NCBI GenBank assembly: GCA_965227035.1
Contig: OZ245724.1
Location: 1,364,001-1,428,000 of the forward strand
Length of the DNA: 64,000 nt
Direction of reading: 5' to 3'
Origin: CBDDFQ01 sp965227035
GTDB taxonomy: Bacteria; Pseudomonadota; Gammaproteobacteria; Burkholderiales; Burkholderiaceae_C
Part shown: positions 1 through 7,782 of the stretch, one piece after another
Layout: each line of letters opens with the position of its first letter
Position numbering within the stretch: position 1 is the first letter of the stretch
Made by a program: the position numbers and the translations under genes
Notes under the pieces: model-generated
Seen by the model: the letters and a program-made list of their open reading frames with translations, nothing else
Database searches by the model: none
What the model was told of the DNA's origin: nothing

Positions 1-661
1 CGTGATCGAATCCTTGCTCGACCGGGTCGATCCCGCATTGCATGGCGAAATTCTCGCAGCGCTAGCGGTAAAGGATGCAGGCGCAGTAAGCTCGATCACG
101 CAATCCCTGCCTGCAGATATCCGCGATCAGCTAGTCGCGCTGCCATCGCTCTACGGCGACGCCAGCATGCTGGTCAATGCCGAAAAAACGCTCGCAAAAA
201 CACCCGAAGCGGCTGCAGTCATCGCCAATATGCGCTGGGTTGCAGGGCAGCTTGGCGACACGCGCGTCACCTTCGATCTGGCTGACCTGCGCGGCTACGC
301 GTACTACAGCGGCGCACGTTTTTCGATCTATGCCGACGGCGCGAGCGATGTTCTCGTTCGCGGTGGACGTTACGACGAAGTCGGCGCGGTTTTCGGACGC
401 AATCGTCCGGCCGCCGGATTCAGCCTCGACCTTCGCGAGATCGTGGAAGTGGCGGCCAAGCGTGAACTTCGCGCTGCGATTCGCGCGCCGTGGAGCCTCG
501 ATGCGGCCTTGCGCAGCGCGATCGTCGCCCTGCGCGAACAAGGTGAGACGGTCGTGTGCATCCTGCCCGGCCATGAGAATGAAGTCGACGAATTTCGTTG
601 CGACCGGGAGCTCGTGCAGTCTGCCGGGGCCTGGATCGTGAAACCTGCATCAATTCTTTAA
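1..661 (+). CDS. hisZ: ATP phosphoribosyltransferase regulatory subunit HisZ, C-terminal part (5' end outside window)
   Basis: This is the last ~220 codons of a class-II tRNA-synthetase-like protein without aminoacylation function. HisZ pairs with the short form of HisG to make the allosteric ATP phosphoribosyltransferase that starts histidine synthesis. The HisS/HisZ-type motifs are visible: FDLADLRGYAYYSG, then a GGRYDEVG loop and a FSLDLREI stretch. The frame is open to the left edge, so the true start lies upstream; a GTG at position 2 is only an internal codon. purA follows after 20 bp, the usual hisZ-purA order in Burkholderiales. The family call is solid; only the N-terminus is missing. 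Confidence 0.9.
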   Translation, partial: VIESLLDRVDPALHGEILAALAVKDAGAVSSITQSLPADIRDQLVALPSLYGDASMLVNAEKTLAKTPEAAAVIANMRWVAGQLGDTRVTFDLADLRGYAYYSGARFSIYADGASDVLVRGGRYDEVGAVFGRNRPAAGFSLDLREIVEVAAKRELRAAIRAPWSLDAALRSAIVALREQGETVVCILPGHENEVDEFRCDRELVQSAGAWIVKPASIL

Positions 662-681
662 GCACTTAAGCAAAACCCGAG

Positions 682-2025
682 ATGAACAAGACAATTGCCC
701 AGGTCGCTGGACGTAACGTAGTGGTCGTCGGAACCCAATGGGGTGACGAAGGCAAAGGCAAGCTGGTCGACTGGCTGACCGAAAGCGCGCAGGGCGTGGT
801 GCGGTTCCAGGGCGGTCATAACGCCGGCCATACATTGGTTATCAACGGCGTCAAAACAGCGCTTCATTTGATTCCCAGCGGCATCATGCGTCCGGGCGTG
901 AAGTGCTACATCGGCAACGGCGTCGTGCTGTCGCCGGCCAAATTGCTCGAAGAAATCGAAGGTCTCGAAAAAGCGGGCGTCGAAGTGCGTTCGCGTCTTC
1001 GCATCAGCGAAGCATGCCCGCTGATCCTGTCTCTGCACGCGGCGCTCGACGTGGCTCGTGAAGCGGCGCGTGAAAAAGGCGGCGTCGAAAAAATCGGCAC
1101 TACCGGACGCGGCATTGGCCCGGCTTACGAAGACAAGATCGCGCGCCGTGCATTGCGCGTTCAGGATCTGAAGCATCCCGACCGATTCGAAGCCAAGCTG
1201 CGCGAACTGCTCAAGCTCTACAACTTCGTGCTCACCGAATATCTGCACGCACCCGCCATCGAGTTCGACAGCGTATTCGCCGAAGCGATGCGTCATGCCG
1301 AATTCATCAAGCCGATGATGGCCGACGTATCTCGAGAGTTGAACGAAGCGCATCGCCACGGCGACAACCTTCTGTTCGAAGGTGCGCAAGGCACGCTGCT
1401 CGATGTCGATCACGGCACCTACCCCTACGTCACCTCCAGCAATTGCGTGGCAGGCAATGCAGCGGCAGGTGCTGGGGTCGGACCGGGCATGCTTCATTAC
1501 ATCCTCGGCATTACCAAGGCGTATTGCACCCGTGTTGGCGGCGGACCTTTCCCCACCGAACTCGATTGGGAAAAGCCGGGAACCGTTGGCTATCACCTCA
1601 GCACGGTAGGCGCAGAAAAAGGCGTGACCACCGGTCGTAGCCGTCGCTGTGGCTGGTTCGATGCAGCCTTGCTCAAGCGCAGCGCGCAAGTGAACGGACT
1701 TTCGGGTCTTTGCATCACCAAGCTCGACGTGCTCGATGGCATCGAAGAGTTGCAACTGTGTACCGGCTACGAGCTCGATGGCGAAATCGTCGACATCCTG
1801 CCGATGGGCGCGGACGATATCGAGCGCTGCAAGCCGGTTTACGAAAAGCTGGAAGGCTGGACTCAGTCGACTGTCGGCGTGACCGTGTACGAAGATCTGC
1901 CGGTCCAGGCGCGCCTTTATTTGCAGCGCATCGAGCAGGTGACCGGCGTGCCGATCGACATCATTTCGACCAGCCCCGATAGGGATCACACGATCATGAT
2001 GCGTCACCCCTTCTTGCCCGCCTGA
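682..2025 (+). CDS. purA: Adenylosuccinate synthase
   Basis: PurA joins IMP and aspartate using GTP to give adenylosuccinate, the first committed step from IMP to AMP, in the cytoplasm. The protein has 447 residues, slightly longer than the ~430 typical of the family. It shows the N-terminal GTP loop GDEGKGK, the GGHNAGHT segment, the FEGAQGTLLDVDHGTYP motif and the TGRSRRCGWFD segment. It follows hisZ closely and precedes a phosphoribosyltransferase gene, forming a purine-linked operon. A large open frame on the opposite strand is a codon-usage shadow. Confidence 0.97.
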   Translation: MNKTIAQVAGRNVVVVGTQWGDEGKGKLVDWLTESAQGVVRFQGGHNAGHTLVINGVKTALHLIPSGIMRPGVKCYIGNGVVLSPAKLLEEIEGLEKAGVEVRSRLRISEACPLILSLHAALDVAREAAREKGGVEKIGTTGRGIGPAYEDKIARRALRVQDLKHPDRFEAKLRELLKLYNFVLTEYLHAPAIEFDSVFAEAMRHAEFIKPMMADVSRELNEAHRHGDNLLFEGAQGTLLDVDHGTYPYVTSSNCVAGNAAAGAGVGPGMLHYILGITKAYCTRVGGGPFPTELDWEKPGTVGYHLSTVGAEKGVTTGRSRRCGWFDAALLKRSAQVNGLSGLCITKLDVLDGIEELQLCTGYELDGEIVDILPMGADDIERCKPVYEKLEGWTQSTVGVTVYEDLPVQARLYLQRIEQVTGVPIDIISTSPDRDHTIMMRHPFLPA

Positions 2026-2074
2026 TTGTCCGAACGATCGAAGAAGCCTAGAAAAACGAACTGGAGGAAGCGAT

Positions 2075-2599
2075 ATGTTGACCGAAGACGGAAAGCACCT
2101 GTACGTCAGCTATGACGAGTACAACAACCTGATCGAGAAGCTCGCCATCAAGGTTTACCAGTCGGGCTGGCAGTTCGACACGATCCTCTGTCTGGCTCGC
2201 GGCGGCATGCGCCCCGGCGACATCCTGAGCCGCGTGTTCGACAAGCCGCTCGCCATCATGTCGACCAGTTCTTACCGCGCCGAAGAAGGCAAGGTTCAGG
2301 GCAACCTCGATATCGCTCGCTTTATCACGACTCCTAAAGGCGAAATTGCCGGCAAGGTGCTGCTGGTAGACGATCTGGCCGACTCTGGCGTGACTCTCAA
2401 GGCCGTCATCAACATGTTGAAGACCCAGTACGCCCCGATTACCGAGTTGCGCAGCGCGGTCATCTGGACCAAGGGCGTGTCCACCTTCACGCCTGACTAT
2501 TCGGTGGAAATGCTGCCCACGAATCCCTGGATTCATCAGCCTTTCGAGAGCTACGACTCGACTTCTCCAGAAAAGCTGCTGGAGAAGTGGAAGGTCTGA
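2075..2599 (+). CDS. Purine-type phosphoribosyltransferase (hypoxanthine/xanthine PRTase-like)
   Basis: A 174-residue type I phosphoribosyltransferase. Residues 95-107 form the PRPP-binding loop VLLVDDLADSGVT, and an ARGGMRPG motif near residue 41 supplies the pyrophosphate-binding loop. The start is well supported by GGAGG about 7 bases before ATG. Its place directly after purA suggests base salvage (hypoxanthine, guanine or xanthine to nucleotide). Which base it uses cannot be read from the sequence; xanthine-guanine or hypoxanthine PRTases are both possible, so no gene symbol is given. Confidence 0.85.
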   Translation: MLTEDGKHLYVSYDEYNNLIEKLAIKVYQSGWQFDTILCLARGGMRPGDILSRVFDKPLAIMSTSSYRAEEGKVQGNLDIARFITTPKGEIAGKVLLVDDLADSGVTLKAVINMLKTQYAPITELRSAVIWTKGVSTFTPDYSVEMLPTNPWIHQPFESYDSTSPEKLLEKWKV

Positions 2600-2609
2600 T
2601 TCGAGAGTG

Positions 2610-2638
2610 ACGGTCGGCTAGTTTGGCGCCGACCGTTT
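2610..2638 (+). terminator. Terminator hairpin after the hisZ-purA-PRTase operon
   Basis: A perfect 9-bp stem (ACGGTCGGC at 2610-2618 pairing with GCCGACCGT at 2628-2636) is followed by a short T run. The right arm lies inside the last codons of the convergent LysR gene, so the two genes share their 3' ends. The U tract is only three bases, so termination strength is uncertain. Confidence 0.55.
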
Positions 2639-3508
2639 CATCAGATCGCAGAGGTATTCTGCCGCAGGGGTGAGCGGCAAATCGGGGCGCCGGATCAACA
2701 CGATCGACGGCGCCTTTATTTTTTCCTTCACCTCGATCACGGTCAGCGTGTCTCGCGTGAGCGGGAACGCATTCCATTGAACCGGCAGCAGCGCGAGCAA
2801 GTCGCTGTGCGCCAGAGCGACCATCACCGACAACGCGGAATCGGCCTGAAGCATCACTTCCGGCTTGGGCATCTTGTAGTGCGTGAACAGCTCGTCCAGA
2901 TCGAACTCCGCATTCCTGTCGATTGACGTGGTGGCCCATTGCGCATTTGCCAGCTCCCTGATCGATCGCGCGTCGGCTAGCGCGTGCCCCTTGCGAGCAA
3001 CGATGCTTCGCGTGTTCTCGAAAAGCGTCTCCACGATCAGACCCGGCGCTGGCGCAACCGTTGGCGTGGCGCCCATGTAGAAATCGATGCTGCCGTCGCG
3101 CAATCCGCTTTCGATGGCCGGGTAGAGGCCTTCGATCAACTTGAGCTTGACCTTCGGATAACGCCGGCTGAACTCGGGCAGGGCGGCGGGCAGCATGCCC
3201 ACGTGCGGCATGATCGACAGCCCCGCAACGACAGTGCCCTGCATGTCGCCCTGCGTCTGCTGAAGTTCTTCGCGTGCCCGGCGTACTTCGTTGACGATGG
3301 AACTCGCCCGCTGGTGAAACAGCTTGCCCAACGGCGTGAGCGTCATACCCTTGGTGTCGCGCTCGAACAGCGGCACACCGAGTTCACGTTCCAGTGAGCG
3401 AACGCTGCGAGTCATGGCGGGTTGCGCCAGATCGAGCTGTCTTGCAGCGGCACGAAGGCTGCCGGTTTCCACGATCGCCACCATTTCCATCAGCTGATTG
3501 AGTTTCAT
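2618..3508 (-). CDS. LysR-family transcriptional regulator, divergent from the aromatic-acid operon
   Basis: A 296-residue LysR-type regulator: an N-terminal winged helix-turn-helix (residues ~4-62, with the classic LRAAARQLDLAQPAMTRSVRSLE pattern) followed by a LysR substrate-binding domain. I chose the ATG at 3508 because the protein then begins with the usual KLNQL stretch; the frame stays open 22 codons further upstream. It is transcribed away from the SDR gene that opens the forward catabolic operon, with 108 bp between the starts. This is the usual arrangement for a LysR activator and its target. The inducer is probably a pathway substrate or CoA ester, which is inference only. Confidence 0.88.
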   Translation of the reverse strand: MKLNQLMEMVAIVETGSLRAAARQLDLAQPAMTRSVRSLERELGVPLFERDTKGMTLTPLGKLFHQRASSIVNEVRRAREELQQTQGDMQGTVVAGLSIMPHVGMLPAALPEFSRRYPKVKLKLIEGLYPAIESGLRDGSIDFYMGATPTVAPAPGLIVETLFENTRSIVARKGHALADARSIRELANAQWATTSIDRNAEFDLDELFTHYKMPKPEVMLQADSALSVMVALAHSDLLALLPVQWNAFPLTRDTLTVIEVKEKIKAPSIVLIRRPDLPLTPAAEYLCDLMKRSAPN

Positions 3509-3616
3509 AGGGTTTGTATTTAGTGATGCTGCTTCGGTATCGCGACGCAAATTCTGGCATCTTTTTTTAATCACGACCAGCGCCTAAAGTCGGCTCCATA
3601 AACAGGAGACAAAGCA

Positions 3617-4378
3617 ATGACTGCACGCAAAAAGGCGCTCGTCACGGGCGGGGCTACGGGTATTGGACGCAGCGCGGTTCTCGCGCTCGCGAAAGCTGGA
3701 TACGACATCGCGATCAACTACGGATCCAGCGCGGCTGCTGCCAAGAAGACAGCTGCCGAAGCTGAAGCACTAGGCGCAAAAACACTGGCCCTCCAGTGCG
3801 ACGTGAGCGACGAGACCGCAGTCCGCGCAATGATGAAAACCATCGAGGACAAGTTCGGCCATCTGGATGCGTTGATCAACAACGCTGGCACCACCGCGAA
3901 GTGGAAAGTGAAGGATCTGGAAAGCCTGGACCTGGCCGAATGGGATCGCACCTTTGCAGTGAACGTGCGCGGACTGTTCCAGGTGACACGCGCTGCAGTC
4001 CCGCTGCTGAAAAAGGGCACCAACCCCAGCATCGTGAACACCGCCAGCATCGTTGGCATTCGGCCCGGCCCGCAGCCGCTGCCCTACGCCGCCAGCAAGG
4101 CCGCAGTGGTCAACATGACCAAGACGCTGGCCTGGAACCTCGGACCCGACATTCGCGTGAACGCGGTCGCCCCCGGCTGGATGGAAGGCGAGTGGATGGA
4201 GCGCATGCTGGGCGAGAAATACGACGACCTCATGGGCAAACGCGCACGCGCCACGCCGCTGCGTCGATGCGTCACGGCCGATGATGTCGCTGAGACCATG
4301 ATGAATCTGCTGCAGTCGAATCGATTCGTCACCGGTGAAATCATCGTGATCGACGGCGGTTTCACCAGCTCGACCTGA
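3617..4378 (+). CDS. SDR-family NAD(P)-dependent dehydrogenase (3-hydroxyacyl-CoA dehydrogenase candidate)
   Basis: A 253-residue classical short-chain dehydrogenase. The nucleotide-binding motif TGGATGIG lies at residues 10-17, NNAG at 88-91, catalytic Ser144, and Tyr157/Lys161 in YAASK. A GGAGACAA ribosome site precedes the ATG. It is the first gene of an operon with an acyl-AMP ligase, an amidohydrolase and an enoyl-CoA hydratase. That context suggests it oxidises a 3-hydroxyacyl-CoA to a 3-oxoacyl-CoA after hydration, as CouN does in Rhodococcus p-hydroxycinnamate catabolism (from memory). A FabG-like ketoreductase role is the main alternative. Confidence 0.85.
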   Translation: MTARKKALVTGGATGIGRSAVLALAKAGYDIAINYGSSAAAAKKTAAEAEALGAKTLALQCDVSDETAVRAMMKTIEDKFGHLDALINNAGTTAKWKVKDLESLDLAEWDRTFAVNVRGLFQVTRAAVPLLKKGTNPSIVNTASIVGIRPGPQPLPYAASKAAVVNMTKTLAWNLGPDIRVNAVAPGWMEGEWMERMLGEKYDDLMGKRARATPLRRCVTADDVAETMMNLLQSNRFVTGEIIVIDGGFTSST

Positions 4379-4418
4379 AGCAATTTTTTCCCAACAAAAA
4401 CTCGAGAAGGAGACAACC

Positions 4419-6071
4419 ATGCTCGATGGATTCGTACCGTTTCCCCCGGAATACGCCAAGCGATATCGCGAAAAAGGCTACTGGCAGGACAAGAGCCTGG
4501 CCGAAGAGTTCGATGCCGTGTTCAAGAAATACGCCGACAAAGTGGCATTGATCGACGGCGATCGGACCTGGACCTACAAGCAGCTCGACGAGGTGACGAG
4601 CAATCTGGCCCTTAACCTGCTCGATATCGGCATGAAGCCGCAGGATCGCGTGGTGCCGACGCTGCCCAACGTGGCCGAGTTCGTCATTCTTTATTTCGCG
4701 CTTCAGAAAATCGGTGCGATACCGATCGCGGCACTGGTGACCCATCGCTACGCGGAGATCAGCCAGTTCGTGGCGCTCTCTGGTGCGACGACCTGCGTGT
4801 ACCCGACCAAGCAAAGCGATTTCGAATTTGCGCCGATCATCACTCGGGTCGCAGCTGAAAGCCCGTCGCTGAAAATCCGTATCGTTCTGGGCGATGCAGG
4901 CGAGGGCGAACACGATTTGCGCAAGCTGATCGCAACCCCGGCCAAGCGCCCGCCGTCCGACTTGAAAGCCATCGAGATCGATCCCGCCGATCCGTGCATC
5001 TTCCAGTTGTCGGGTGGCACTACCGGCATTCCAAAGCTGATTCCGCGTACCAACAACGACTACGCGTACAACTCGAAAATCGCATCGCAGGTGACGCATG
5101 TCGATGGCGACTCCACGTTGCTGCTGGTCTTGCCGATCGCGCACAACCTGCCGCTCGCGTGCCCCGGTATTCAGGGCTTTCTGTTCAACGGTGGCAAGGT
5201 GGTGGTGCATTCCAACACTCGCCCGGAAGAGATGTTCGCGCTCATTCAAAAGCACAAGGTCACGCATCTGAAGGTGGTGCCCGCGCTGCTGATTCGTCTG
5301 ATCAACGATCCCAACATCGGCAACTACGACCTCACCTCGATCATCCAGATTCAGAGTGGCGGTCAGCGGATGCAGCCTGAGGTTCGCATTCGGACTCGCC
5401 AGCTTTTCAAGAACGCATTCGTTCAGGAAAACTTCGGCATGTCCGAAGGCCTGATCATGTTCGTGCGATTCGGTGACCCCGAAGATGTTCTGCTTGAAAC
5501 CTGCGGCCGACCAGTCTGTGAAGACGATGAAGTGATGCTGATCGACGACGAAGGCAATGTAGTGCCGCAAGGCGAAGTCGGCGAGCTCGCTTGTCGCGGC
5601 CCGTACACCTTGCGCGGCTACTTCGGAGTGCCCGAGTACAACGCGCGTCAGTTCACGCCGGAAGGCTTCTATCGGTCGGGCGATTTGATGAAGCAGCACC
5701 CGTCGGGCAACTACATCGTCGAGGGTCGCAAGAAGGATCTGATCAATCGCGGCGGCGAAAAAATCAGCGCCGAAGAAATCGAGAACCTGATCCTGATGCA
5801 TCCGTCGGTGCAGAACATCGCGTGCGTGCCGATGCCCGATGCAAATCTGGGTGAGCGCATGTGCGCATTCGTGATCCTGAAACGCGGCGCATCGCTCGAC
5901 TTGAAGACGCTCGTCGATTTCCTGCTGTCGAAAGAGATCGCGAAATACAAGCTGCCCGAACGCCTTGAAATCCTGAAGGATTTCCCTGTGTCCACATTCG
6001 GCAAGGTGTCGAAGAAAGCTCTCGGCGAAAGCATTACCGCGACGCTGGCCAAAGAAGCGCAATCCGCCTGA
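4419..6071 (+). CDS. Aryl-acid AMP-forming ligase (DhbE/EntE-like; probable aromatic acyl-CoA ligase)
   Basis: A 550-residue ANL-superfamily adenylating enzyme. The AMP-binding P-loop SGGTTGIPK starts at residue 198, the ENFGMSEG motif is at 337-344, YRSGD at 418-422, and the C-terminal lysine lies in FGKVSKK. The N-terminus (LDGFVPFPPEYAKRYREKGYW) and the AHNLPLACPG segment, with Asn243, resemble 2,3-dihydroxybenzoate-AMP ligases, in which that Asn touches the aromatic ring hydroxyl. No carrier-protein or siderophore gene is nearby, while CoA-ester enzymes are. I therefore infer activation of a hydroxylated aromatic acid to its CoA ester for catabolism. The acceptor (CoA or carrier protein) is not proven by sequence. 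Confidence 0.85.
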   Translation: MLDGFVPFPPEYAKRYREKGYWQDKSLAEEFDAVFKKYADKVALIDGDRTWTYKQLDEVTSNLALNLLDIGMKPQDRVVPTLPNVAEFVILYFALQKIGAIPIAALVTHRYAEISQFVALSGATTCVYPTKQSDFEFAPIITRVAAESPSLKIRIVLGDAGEGEHDLRKLIATPAKRPPSDLKAIEIDPADPCIFQLSGGTTGIPKLIPRTNNDYAYNSKIASQVTHVDGDSTLLLVLPIAHNLPLACPGIQGFLFNGGKVVVHSNTRPEEMFALIQKHKVTHLKVVPALLIRLINDPNIGNYDLTSIIQIQSGGQRMQPEVRIRTRQLFKNAFVQENFGMSEGLIMFVRFGDPEDVLLETCGRPVCEDDEVMLIDDEGNVVPQGEVGELACRGPYTLRGYFGVPEYNARQFTPEGFYRSGDLMKQHPSGNYIVEGRKKDLINRGGEKISAEEIENLILMHPSVQNIACVPMPDANLGERMCAFVILKRGASLDLKTLVDFLLSKEIAKYKLPERLEILKDFPVSTFGKVSKKALGESITATLAKEAQSA

Positions 6072-6098
6072 ATTCAAATTCAACAGAAGAAATAAATC

Positions 6099-6941
6099 AT
6101 GAGAATCATCGATCTGCATTGCTACCCGGGCACACAAACCTGGATCGACGCGCAAGGCCCTTACGTCGAGGCGCTAGCCACCTACTGGAAACGCAACTGG
6201 GTGGGCAAGGAAGAGAACGACGTCATTGCGGAATTCACGACTGCTGGTGTCGAGGCATGCCTGGTGGCGCTCGATCTTGAAACGACGGTAGCCACGCCGC
6301 CTTGCACCAACGAATATGTGCACGACATGTGGAAGCGCCATCCGGAGCGGGTGATTCAGTGCTGGGGCACGCTCGATCCGTTCAAAGGTGAAATCGCAAT
6401 TCGCGAAGCTAAAAAAGCGATGACCGAGCTGGGCTTCCTGGGCTTTCACTTCCATCCGATCATGCAGCACTTCGCGGTGAACGATCGCCAGTTCTATCCC
6501 TTGTTCGAAACGCTCAACGAGCTGAAAGCAGCCGTCATGATCGACGTCGGCACGACCGGCATGGGGGCTGGAATGCCGGGCGGAATGGGTGCGCGTATCA
6601 AGCATGCGCATCCGGAAGCCATCGACGATCTGGCGGCGGATTTCCCGAATCTCAAAATCATCATGGCGCACCCCGGCTGGCCCTGGGTGGACGAGACCAC
6701 TGCTGTCGCGCTTCACAAAGGGAACGTGTTCTGGGAGATGTCCGGCTGGGCACCCAAGCATTTCCCCGGCAACCTGAAGGTGGATATTCGCGGTCGGCTG
6801 CAAGATAAGATCATGTTTGGCAGCGACTATCCGAGCTTGCCGTACGAGCGCATTCTTCGCGAGTGGAATGAGCTGGGCTACAACGATGCAGTGATGGAAA
6901 AAATCATGCACGGCAATGCGGAGAGAGTGCTGGGTCTTTAA
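6099..6941 (+). CDS. Amidohydrolase-family protein, possible beta-ketoacyl-CoA hydrolase
   Basis: A 280-residue member of the ACMSD-like amidohydrolase superfamily (TIM barrel). Barrel landmarks are present: DLHCYPG near the N-terminus, FHFHP at 116-120, HPGWPW at 191-196 and FGSDYP at 240-245. The usual HxH metal pair is HxY (His7, Tyr9), and the segment after strand 5 reads IDVGTTG where many relatives have His. In Rhodococcus p-hydroxycinnamate degradation a family member (CouO) cleaves the beta-ketoacyl-CoA hydrolytically in place of a thiolase. The ligase, hydratase and dehydrogenase around this gene fit that role. A decarboxylase is the alternative. Confidence 0.75.
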   Translation: MRIIDLHCYPGTQTWIDAQGPYVEALATYWKRNWVGKEENDVIAEFTTAGVEACLVALDLETTVATPPCTNEYVHDMWKRHPERVIQCWGTLDPFKGEIAIREAKKAMTELGFLGFHFHPIMQHFAVNDRQFYPLFETLNELKAAVMIDVGTTGMGAGMPGGMGARIKHAHPEAIDDLAADFPNLKIIMAHPGWPWVDETTAVALHKGNVFWEMSGWAPKHFPGNLKVDIRGRLQDKIMFGSDYPSLPYERILREWNELGYNDAVMEKIMHGNAERVLGL

Positions 6942-6969
6942 TTTGCCCTGATTTGCATTTGGAGTTCGT

Positions 6970-7752
6970 ATGAGTGAAGTAACCAGTGACGACGTCTTGT
7001 TGATCACACGCCCCGAAAAAGGCATTGCAGTTTTAACGCTGAATCGCCCCAAGGTTTTGAACGCACTCAATATCGAACTCCGCAAAGCGCTCGCTGCTGC
7101 AGTCGATGAACTCGACGCCGACGAAAGCGTTCGAGTCATCGTCGTCAAAGGCAGCGCGAAAGCTTTCTGCGCCGGCGCCGATCTTCAGGAGTTCGTCGAT
7201 GCGAATTCTCTGGAGATCATCGGTCGCAACACCGATCGCATCTGGGGTGCCGTGGCACGCTGCCGCAAGCCGATGATCGCTGCAGTTCGCGGCTACGCAT
7301 TCGGTGGCGGCAGCGAACTGGCCATGCATGCCGACATCATCGTCGCGTCCAAGACGGCCAGCTTCGGCCAACCTGAAATCAAGGTCGGCATCATGCCCGG
7401 CGGCGGTGCAGCACAACGTCTGACCCGCGCGGTCGGCAAGTTTCGCGCAATGAAAATTTTGCTCACCGGTGATGCGGTTACCGGCGAAGAAGCCGCGCAA
7501 ATGGGCTGGGTGAGCGAAGCAGTGGACGATGCCGAAGTGGACGAACGCGCCATGGCGCTGGCTCGTCAGCTGGTCACCATGCCGCAGATGGCCTTGCGCT
7601 TCATCAAGGAAGCCGTGCTGTCGTCGATGAGCATGAACCTGGAAGAGGCGCTGCAGATGGAGCGCAAGTCTTTTGCGCTGCTGTTCGAGACCAAGGACAA
7701 GGTCGAAGGCATGCGGGCACGTCTCGATAAACGACCCGCAGTATTCGACTGA
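6970..7752 (+). CDS. Enoyl-CoA hydratase/isomerase family protein
   Basis: A 260-residue crotonase-fold enzyme. The oxyanion-hole segments are CAGADL (67-72) and GGG (112-114). Both acid/base glutamates of true hydratases are in place: Glu116 in GGGSELAM and Glu136 in QPEIKVGIMPGGG. It should therefore add water to a 2-enoyl-CoA. It is the last gene of the forward operon, starting 28 bp after the amidohydrolase with a GGAG ribosome site. With the ligase and SDR it supplies the hydration step of a beta-oxidation-like route, probably on a cinnamoyl-type CoA (inferred). Confidence 0.9.
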   Translation: MSEVTSDDVLLITRPEKGIAVLTLNRPKVLNALNIELRKALAAAVDELDADESVRVIVVKGSAKAFCAGADLQEFVDANSLEIIGRNTDRIWGAVARCRKPMIAAVRGYAFGGGSELAMHADIIVASKTASFGQPEIKVGIMPGGGAAQRLTRAVGKFRAMKILLTGDAVTGEEAAQMGWVSEAVDDAEVDERAMALARQLVTMPQMALRFIKEAVLSSMSMNLEEALQMERKSFALLFETKDKVEGMRARLDKRPAVFD

Positions 7753-7782
7753 TTACCTTCCGGTAATCGCGAAGTCTTCCCC

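Noticed and set aside
655..678. TTTAAG and CTTAAG pair before purA, similar to the two-component operator
   Set aside because: The half-sites are 8 bp apart instead of 11, and one lies in the hisZ stop region, so the geometry does not fit.
658..2007. Long antisense frame (449 codons) opposite purA
   Set aside because: Fully overlaps an intact, highly conserved purA. It has no family motifs and is rich in His/Arg/Asp as expected for a codon-bias shadow.
4362..6155. 597-codon antisense frame opposite the AMP ligase
   Set aside because: The ligase on the plus strand has every family motif. The antisense product has shadow composition and no ribosome site.
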